Assembly (NCBI GenBank): GCA_017439345.1
Contig: JAFSJJ010000007.1
Span: 1-52,025 of the forward strand
Length of the DNA stretch: 52,025 nucleotides
Reading direction: 5' to 3'
Source: Synergistaceae bacterium
GTDB taxonomy: Bacteria > Synergistota > Synergistia > Synergistales > Aminobacteriaceae
Part shown: in pieces, positions 46,756 to 52,025 of the stretch
Position numbering within the stretch: position 1 is the stretch's first letter
Layout of the letters: every line of letters starts with the position of its first letter
Made by a program: the position numbers and the translations under genes
Notes under the pieces: model-generated
Seen by the model: the letters and a program-made list of their open reading frames with translations, nothing else
The model's database searches: none
Told to the model about the DNA's origin: nothing

Positions 46756-48135
46756 ATGTCTCTATCAGAGAATAAGCGCGAGACTTTCGGCAGCCGTTTA
46801 GGATTCATATTCTTGTCGGCAGGCTGTGCAATAGGTCTCGGCAACGTATGGCGTTTCCCGTTCATAACAGGTCAGTACGGGGGAGCAGCTTTTGTTTTAG
46901 TTTATATCGTATTCTTGTTATTACTCGCATTGCCTATAATGGTCATGGAGTTTGCAGTAGGACGGGGCTCCGGTCAGAGTATGTCGCGTTCGTTTGCTGT
47001 CTTATGTCCTGAACATAAAGCGTGGTCATTATGGGGCTATGTCGCATGGGCAGGAAATTATATCTTGATGATGTTTTATACGACTGTAACAGGCTGGATG
47101 CTCGCATATACTTATTATTCAGGTGTAGGGAGCTTCACTGGTTTAGAGGCTGAAGCAGTCGGCAAATTTTTCGGGACGTTCCTTGAGTCTCCTTCTCAAA
47201 TGGTCGGCTGGATGGCTCTTGCTGTTATAATCGGGACGCTTGTATGTTTCGCAGGTCTACGCAACGGAGTCGAACGCATTACGAAAATTATGATGTGCGG
47301 ATTGTTAATCATCATGATAGCCCTTGCAGTCAGGTCAGTAACTCTTGAGGGCGCAGAGAAGGGACTCGAGTTCTATCTCAAACCGGACTTCGATAAATTA
47401 ATCTCAGAAGGACTCGGAACGACTTTATATGCTGCACTGGGTCAGGCATTCTTTACTCTGAGTCTTGGTATCGGAAGCATGGCCATATTCGGGAGCTATA
47501 TCAGCAAGGACAGGACTCTATTCGGCGAGAGCTTAATTATAACTGGACTCGATACTTTTGTAGCTCTTACAGCAGGCTTGATAATTTTCCCGGCTTGCTT
47601 TGCATACGGCATTAACCCAGGAGCAGGCCCCGGACTCATATTTGTGACTCTTCCCAACATGTTTAACTCAATGCCCAGCGGTCATATCTGGGGAACGTTA
47701 TTTTTCCTGTTCATGAGTTTTGCAGCTCTTTCTACAGTTATAGCAGTCTTTGAGAATATCGTTGCGTGCTACATGGATCATTTCGGCTGGTCAAGGCATA
47801 AGGCGACTCTCGTAATGGGAGTAACACTCTTTGTGCTTTCGATTCCCTGTGCATTAGGCTTTAACCTCTGGAGCGACATTCACCCCTTAGGAGGCAGTTC
47901 GGGAATTCTTGATCTCGAAGACTTCATCGTGAGCAATAATATGCTGCCGATTGGATCACTGATATATTTATTATTCTGCGTAACTCGTTACGGCTGGGGC
48001 TGGGACAATTTCGTCAAAGAAGCTGACACAGGCAAAGGCGCAAAGTTTCCCCGCGAGATTTATTTTAGAGTCATAGTGCCGTTAATCATTCTGCTTATAT
48101 TAGGAGTCGGCTATTATCAGACTTTCGGGAAGTAA
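46756..48135 (+). CDS. NSS-family Na+-dependent amino-acid transporter
   Basis: A 459-residue neurotransmitter:sodium symporter family protein with 11-12 membrane helices. The unwound TM1 motif GLGNVWRFPF (residues 27-36) and the conserved GGAAFVLVYIVFLL of TM2 are clear. Bacterial relatives (LeuT, TnaT, MhsT) import hydrophobic or aromatic amino acids with Na+. Amino-acid import fits the peptide- and amino-acid-fermenting life of Synergistota. It is monocistronic, with a promoter 42 bp upstream. Confidence 0.92.
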   Translation: MSLSENKRETFGSRLGFIFLSAGCAIGLGNVWRFPFITGQYGGAAFVLVYIVFLLLLALPIMVMEFAVGRGSGQSMSRSFAVLCPEHKAWSLWGYVAWAGNYILMMFYTTVTGWMLAYTYYSGVGSFTGLEAEAVGKFFGTFLESPSQMVGWMALAVIIGTLVCFAGLRNGVERITKIMMCGLLIIMIALAVRSVTLEGAEKGLEFYLKPDFDKLISEGLGTTLYAALGQAFFTLSLGIGSMAIFGSYISKDRTLFGESLIITGLDTFVALTAGLIIFPACFAYGINPGAGPGLIFVTLPNMFNSMPSGHIWGTLFFLFMSFAALSTVIAVFENIVACYMDHFGWSRHKATLVMGVTLFVLSIPCALGFNLWSDIHPLGGSSGILDLEDFIVSNNMLPIGSLIYLLFCVTRYGWGWDNFVKEADTGKGAKFPREIYFRVIVPLIILLILGVGYYQTFGK

Positions 48136-48147
48136 ATAAACACACTA

Positions 48148-48156
48148 TGTTATAAT
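48148..48156 (+). promoter_or_regulatory. Extended -10 promoter for rubredoxin
   Basis: TGTTATAAT, 35 bp before the rubredoxin ATG, with AGGGAGG in between. Confidence 0.5.
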
Positions 48157-48190
48157 TAGCGCAATTCTTAGAGGGAGGTTGTTACACTAA

Positions 48191-48352
48191 ATGAAAAAGT
48201 ATGTATGTTCAGTTTGCGGTTATGTCTATGATCCTGCAGTAGGAGACCCTGACAACGGGATAGCTCCTGGGACAGCTTTCGAGGATCTTCCGGACAATTG
48301 GGTATGCCCCCCTTGCGGTGTCGGCAAAGATATGTTCGAGCCGGAGGAATAA
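48191..48352 (+). CDS. Rubredoxin
   Basis: A 53-residue electron carrier binding one Fe through four cysteines. Both motifs are present: [10 protein letters not shown] near the start (CxxCG) and [15 protein letters not shown] near the end (CPxCG). The central [17 protein letters not shown] is standard. AGGGAGG lies about 12 nt before the ATG. Rubredoxin usually serves oxygen and superoxide detoxification in anaerobes, which supports a strict anaerobe; its redox partner is not adjacent. Confidence 0.96.
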   Translation: MKKYVCSVCGYVYDPAVGDPDNGIAPGTAFEDLPDNWVCPPCGVGKDMFEPEE

Positions 48353-48369
48353 ATTTTTTGAAATTAATG

Positions 48370-48402
48370 CCCCTGTCATTGAGTTCAACGGCAGGGGTTT
48401 TA
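48370..48402 (+). terminator. Intrinsic terminator after rubredoxin
   Basis: CCCCTG (48370-48375) pairs with CAGGGG (48392-48397) and is followed by TTTTATTAT. Convergent glnN ends 9 bp beyond. Confidence 0.75.
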
Positions 48403-48410
48403 TTATGCGT

Positions 48411-50534
48411 TTATGCTGACAGTGATAACAAGTTTCTATAAATCGGGTAAGGCCAGATTTCTGACGAGATAATTAACTCTGCTGCATCACACTTAGCCCT
48501 AATAGAGTCCATTAAAGGAATAATGCTTCCTGTTAATAAGTCCGAACGTTCGCGGGCGTTCATGCTTGCGAGTCTTCCCTTGAGTTCAAAGAGATTCTTT
48601 GCGTCCTGAATAAGAGCGTTCTTAGTACGTCCAAGACTGCCTGCGTATTCCCTCCATGCTGAAGTGTCGCCGAAATCGAGTCCGTCAAGTGCGCTGAGAG
48701 AATTTTTCTCAAGTATAAGCTGCTTTGATATAGCCGGTAAGACTCCCTCCCAGAGCATGTCATATAACACAGCTGCTTCAACTTCGAGACCAGTAGCAAA
48801 ACTTTCCATGCGGATCTCGCGTAAATTATCGAGTTCGTGAGCCCTGTAGACTCCCAAGTTTGCAAGCATTTCGATATTCTCGGGCTTTGATAATAAATCT
48901 ATTCTGTCGGGCATAGACTCAGCTTCGATTAAGCCTCGTCTTCTAGCTTCGTCCTGCCATTCGTGGCTATAAGCATCGCCTTCAAATAAGATATTGCTTC
49001 CCATCTTGAAAGCCTCTTTTGCTGCCTCAAGTGCTGCGTCCATAGGATCAGTGCCGCCGGGTAATTTTGCCTCTATCATATTAGTAACCTGATCGAGTCC
49101 CCATGCCCATAAACTTGCGAACATTGTTACGGGTAAAGCTATACTCTGGCTTGAACCTGGTGCTCTGAACTCGAATTTGTCTCCTGTAAATGCTACCGGT
49201 GAAGTCCTGTTTCTGTCAGAGTCAAACGGAATAATTTCGGGCAGCTTAGTTAATCCCAAGTCCATAACGCCCTTATCAGGAAGTGAAACATCTGCGTTAT
49301 CGAGCCTGTGAATTAAGTCAGTGAGTGCCGAGCCTAAATAAACGCTTATGATTGAGGGCGGTGCTTCGTGTCCTCCGAGCCTGAATAAATTTCCGTAAGT
49401 TGCTATGCTTGCCTGAAGTAAGCTGTGAAATCTCGAGACACCAAGAACTACAGCAGATAAGAAGGCCAAGAAAATAATATTTCGTCTGTGAGAGTTCGAC
49501 GGCTTTAATAAATTTCTGCCTTCACTGTCAACGAGTGAAATATTCGTGTGCTTACCCGAACCGTTCATGCCTGAGAAGGGCTTCTCATGGAATAAGAGTC
49601 TGAGTTCATGTTCCCTTGCAAGTTTCCTCATGGCTTCCATTAACATTTGGTTCTGGTCGCAGGCTGTGTTAGCGTCGCTGTATAAATGCGCAAATTCAAA
49701 CTGGCATCGGGCGACCTCGTTATGTCTGGCGATTAATGAAATCCCGTAACGTGCAAGCAATCTCTCAACGTCTTCCATGTAGCGCAAAACTCTTGTAGGA
49801 ATTGCACCCATATAATGATGGTCGAGCTTTTGATCTTTTGCAGGCTGGGCACCGATTAGAGTCCTTCCGCAGAATCTTATATCAGGTCTTAACTGAGCGC
49901 GCGGTCTGTCGAGTAAAAAGTATTCCTGCTCAGCTCCGACGGTCATTTTGACGCTCTTGATTCCCCGTTGTCCAAGAGTACGCAGTAATTTTAATCCCCT
50001 GCTCTCGATTGCATTTAATGCCCTTAATAACGGAGTCTTCAAGTCCAAAGGCGAACCGTCATAAGAGAAAAATACAGAAGGAATGCACAGAGTTCCACCC
50101 TTGAGGCTTTTGACTATGAAAGCAGGACTCGAAATATCCCACGCAGAATAACCCCTTGCCTCGAACGTTGAACGTGTCCCTGCATTCGGGAAGCTCGAAG
50201 CGTCAGGTTCTCCCTGAACGAGATTATGACCTCTGAAGACTTCGATAGGACGGCCTTCTGAGTCAGGAAGAGTGAACGCTGCATGTTTCTCTGCTGTTAA
50301 TTCCGTCTGAGGCTGGAACCAGTGAGTCCAGTGAGTTGCACCTTTGGAGATCGCCCAGTCCTTCATTGTTGTAGCTACGATGTCTGCTGCTTCAGGTGAT
50401 AATTTCTGCCTGCCTTCCATTGCGGCTATGACCTGTTCGTAAATATCGGGATTGAGTTTTTCTTTCATGACCCGCCTGTTGAAGATCATAGTACCGTAGA
50501 CTTCTTTAATCGGTTTGTATTCCTTAAGTGGCAT
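48411..50534 (-). CDS. glnN: Glutamine synthetase type III
   Basis: Glutamine synthetase forms glutamine from glutamate, ammonia and ATP. At 707 residues this is the large dodecameric type III (GlnN), common in Bacteroidetes, cyanobacteria and some anaerobes. Its type-specific N-terminal part (TMIFNRRVMKEKL, GATHWTHWFQP, RGHNLVQGEPDASSFPNAG) is complete, as are the catalytic GAEQEYFLLD and FSGMNGSGKHTN segments. GGAGC lies about 9 nt before the ATG. It is monocistronic and convergent with rubredoxin. Confidence 0.95.
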   Translation of the reverse strand: MPLKEYKPIKEVYGTMIFNRRVMKEKLNPDIYEQVIAAMEGRQKLSPEAADIVATTMKDWAISKGATHWTHWFQPQTELTAEKHAAFTLPDSEGRPIEVFRGHNLVQGEPDASSFPNAGTRSTFEARGYSAWDISSPAFIVKSLKGGTLCIPSVFFSYDGSPLDLKTPLLRALNAIESRGLKLLRTLGQRGIKSVKMTVGAEQEYFLLDRPRAQLRPDIRFCGRTLIGAQPAKDQKLDHHYMGAIPTRVLRYMEDVERLLARYGISLIARHNEVARCQFEFAHLYSDANTACDQNQMLMEAMRKLAREHELRLLFHEKPFSGMNGSGKHTNISLVDSEGRNLLKPSNSHRRNIIFLAFLSAVVLGVSRFHSLLQASIATYGNLFRLGGHEAPPSIISVYLGSALTDLIHRLDNADVSLPDKGVMDLGLTKLPEIIPFDSDRNRTSPVAFTGDKFEFRAPGSSQSIALPVTMFASLWAWGLDQVTNMIEAKLPGGTDPMDAALEAAKEAFKMGSNILFEGDAYSHEWQDEARRRGLIEAESMPDRIDLLSKPENIEMLANLGVYRAHELDNLREIRMESFATGLEVEAAVLYDMLWEGVLPAISKQLILEKNSLSALDGLDFGDTSAWREYAGSLGRTKNALIQDAKNLFELKGRLASMNARERSDLLTGSIIPLMDSIRAKCDAAELIISSEIWPYPIYRNLLSLSA

Positions 50535-50677
50535 TATGTTAGCTCCTTTCGTAATTAAGCAACTAAATCATGAAAATCTTTGCTTAGAATGCGCGAAATT
50601 TTAGACTAAAGACAAAAACATGTCAACGTATTCAAGTTATGAAAAAATATATATATTTCGTAATGATGAATTATTTA

Positions 50678-50686
50678 TGATAGAAT
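50678..50686 (+). promoter_or_regulatory. Extended -10 promoter for the acyltransferase gene
   Basis: TGATAGAAT, about 36 bp before ATG 50722. The 187 bp between glnN and this gene otherwise hold only the divergent leader regions. Confidence 0.45.
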
Positions 50687-50721
50687 TTTGCAAAATTTTT
50701 ATAAGAGTGTGAGATTGCAGC

Positions 50722-51851
50722 ATGTCCGAGAATAATAATAAAGTAAGATTTTACGGCTTCGATTACCTGAGAATATTAATGCTCTTCGGCGTAGTATTTA
50801 TGCATACAATAGAGTGTATAGTATATTTCGGTTTATACGGACTGAGTATCAACGATCCTTTCACAAAAGATGTGCAGAGATTATGTTTATAATTCTTGAT
50901 CCGTCTGCAATGTATGTATTCTTTTTCCTGGCCGGGTATTTTGCTCCTCCTTCGCTGGTTAAGAGGGGTCGTTATACGTTCATCAAGCAAAAGTTTTTAA
51001 GAATTTTAGTGCCTTGCATTCTGGGTACGTTTCTGGTAGCTCTTCCGACTATGTATGACATGATGAGAAATGTAATAAAATCGCTCACTATATTTGACTT
51101 CACTGTAAATTATTTCTTCGGTTCAGAATACAGCCAGTTACATTATTGGTTCTTGAGTACTCTGTTTATTCTCTTTCTAGTTTATGCTCTTGTAGGGAAG
51201 ACTGCAAAAGATTCTGACTCTAAGTCTGAGTCTGATGCAAAAAGCGGCTTAGCGGGTGATAAATTTGCAATTACTGCAGTGATTATCTTTACGGCTTTAG
51301 TCTGTTTCGTGTCAATAAACTTTTTCATGGGATTTGAAGACTGGGTGAACGTGTTTTATATTACTCTTCTGAAACCTTCGAGGGCGGGCAGTTACATAGC
51401 TTCGTTCATTCTTGGGATTTACGCATATAATCACAAATGGTTCATGCAGGATTACAAGAGAAATACAGGCTTATACTTTATCGCAAGTGTAATTTCATCA
51501 GCAATGACTATCTTGATATATTTATTCGGCAAGACGCGCTTAAATCTTGTTATATATAATTTAGTGTTCTCGTGTTTTGACAGCATGTTTTCAATTTTCG
51601 TTACAATGTGTATGCTTGATTTCTTCTCAGGTCTCAAGGACGAACCTCCTGCAATTATCAAGAGCGTTGCAAATTTCTCATATGGAATTTACTGGTGGCA
51701 CTTCGTTGTTATGTTATTTACAGTGCGCTTATTGTACGATCATGTTTCCGGCGCAGTGTCATTAGCTGTAATAACAATAATTCTGGTCTTCATAATTTCT
51801 TACGTCATTCACTTTGTTACGGTCAAAATTTTCAAGAAACTTGGCTTCTAG
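50722..51851 (+). pseudogene. Acyltransferase-3 (OafA-like) gene with a frameshift
   Basis: A membrane acyltransferase of the AT3 family, which O-acetylates surface sugars. It is split over two frames. From ATG 50722 the first frame encodes the conserved N-terminus (RFYGFDYLRILMLFGVVFMHT, including the catalytic-type His) and stops at about 50888. The rest, from DPSAMYVFFFLAGYF to the end with about nine membrane helices, is in another frame open from GTG 50814. The two overlap across 50814-50888, so a single-base change there would restore one protein of about 375 residues. No long homopolymer lies in the overlap. This may be a decayed gene or a sequencing error. The loop near residue 130 holds a Ser-Asp-Glu repeat coded by GAGTCTGA. 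Confidence 0.7.
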
Positions 51852-51878
51852 GTTTCTGACTTCTAAAATATTTTTATT

Positions 51879-51921
51879 CCCTCTTGTATGCTTAATCATT
51901 ACAGGGGGGGAAAATTTTTTT
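51879..51921 (+). terminator. Intrinsic terminator after the acyltransferase gene
   Basis: CCCTCTTGTA (51879-51888) pairs over ten positions, three of them G-U, with TACAGGGGGG (51900-51909), then AAAATTTTTTT. Confidence 0.7.
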
Positions 51922-51923
51922 AA

Positions 51924-51932
51924 TGATATAAT
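51924..51932 (+). promoter_or_regulatory. Extended -10 promoter at the right edge
   Basis: TGATATAAT, directly after the terminator and reading out of the window. A second candidate, TTGACA (51974-51979) with CATAAT 17 bp on, lies just before the pentanucleotide repeat. Confidence 0.4.
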
Positions 51933-52002
51933 TTTTTCGCAGCGTGAATTTTAATTTTCATAATAGAAAGGACTTGACAAAAGTATAATGCACATTCATA
52001 AT

Positions 52003-52025
52003 CAGCACAGCACAGCACAGCACAG
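52003..52025. repeat. Pentanucleotide tandem repeat (CAGCA), cut by window end
   Basis: Four and a half copies of CAGCA up to the last base of the window, continuing an unknown distance. It starts 12 nt after ATG 51988, which has only a distant AAAGGA upstream. A 5-bp unit in a coding start would shift frame with each copy change. Confidence 0.75.

Noticed and set aside
51903-51909. G7 run as another contingency tract
   Set aside because: It lies outside any gene and forms the 3' arm of a terminator stem.

Overview
The window reads as a chromosomal piece of a Synergistota (Synergistetes) bacterium, probably host- or gut-associated. The strongest marker is three secreted proteins ending in a Gly-rich stretch plus one Cys, a hydrophobic segment and a basic end (C-termini near 23974, 28113 and 32594). 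This is the Synerg-CTERM sorting signal known only from that phylum. By eye the DNA is AT-leaning. It is unusually rich in the pentamer GACTC/GAGTC. Promoters mostly carry an extended -10 box of the form TGnTATAAT, and TTG or GTG starts with good ribosome binding sites are common.

Layout. 1-21.5 kb is almost all on the minus strand and holds housekeeping genes. A CDC48-type AAA ATPase fused to an RluD pseudouridine synthase is followed by dnaN, recF, mnmG and a DciA-like gene. A second block is DUF5714, dnaX, dnaE, pyk, cdaA, cdaR, an Rpn-family nuclease gene and glmM; the nuclease gene interrupts the usual cdaA-cdaR-glmM operon. Between glmM and the AAA gene lies a 357-bp structured stretch. 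It encodes a 27-residue amphipathic peptide on the minus strand and has an opposing promoter on the plus strand, which resembles a type I toxin-antitoxin locus. 21.6-23.9 kb (plus strand) carries a small unknown gene and a FlaA1/CapD-type sugar-nucleotide dehydratase.

24-34.6 kb (minus strand) is the surface-protein region. The first protein has a signal peptide, then a domain about 92% identical to eukaryotic ubiquitin over 71 residues, three InlB/Flg_new-type repeats, an Ig-like domain, leucine-rich repeats and Synerg-CTERM. It is followed by pgsA, a CbpA-type J protein, a 1482-residue Pmp-repeat protein and another Synerg-CTERM protein. 34.6-42.6 kb holds a YyaL/DUF255 protein with an SR-rich tail, a HAD phosphatase, a small membrane protein, CobI/CbiL, a Gate-domain membrane protein, a GGDEF protein, a PIN-like protein and a CPA2 antiporter. 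42.7-46.3 kb is a tight operon for surface-polymer modification (LicD, TagD-like cytidylyltransferase, asparagine-synthase-like, DUF362). Three tRNAs, an NSS transporter, rubredoxin, type III glutamine synthetase and a frameshifted acyltransferase-3 gene complete the window.

Most notable signals. Both the ubiquitin gene and licD begin with a poly-G tract (G9 and G11) just downstream of an ATG that has the same AAAGGAG-N11-ATG start region. In each case the ATG is one base out of frame with the main gene, so both look like phase-variable contingency loci read in an OFF state. A pentanucleotide repeat at the right edge may be a third. Together these suggest a host-exposed bacterium switching a ubiquitin-bearing surface protein and a LicD surface decoration on and off. 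That interpretation is inference; the sequence shows the domains, tracts and frames.
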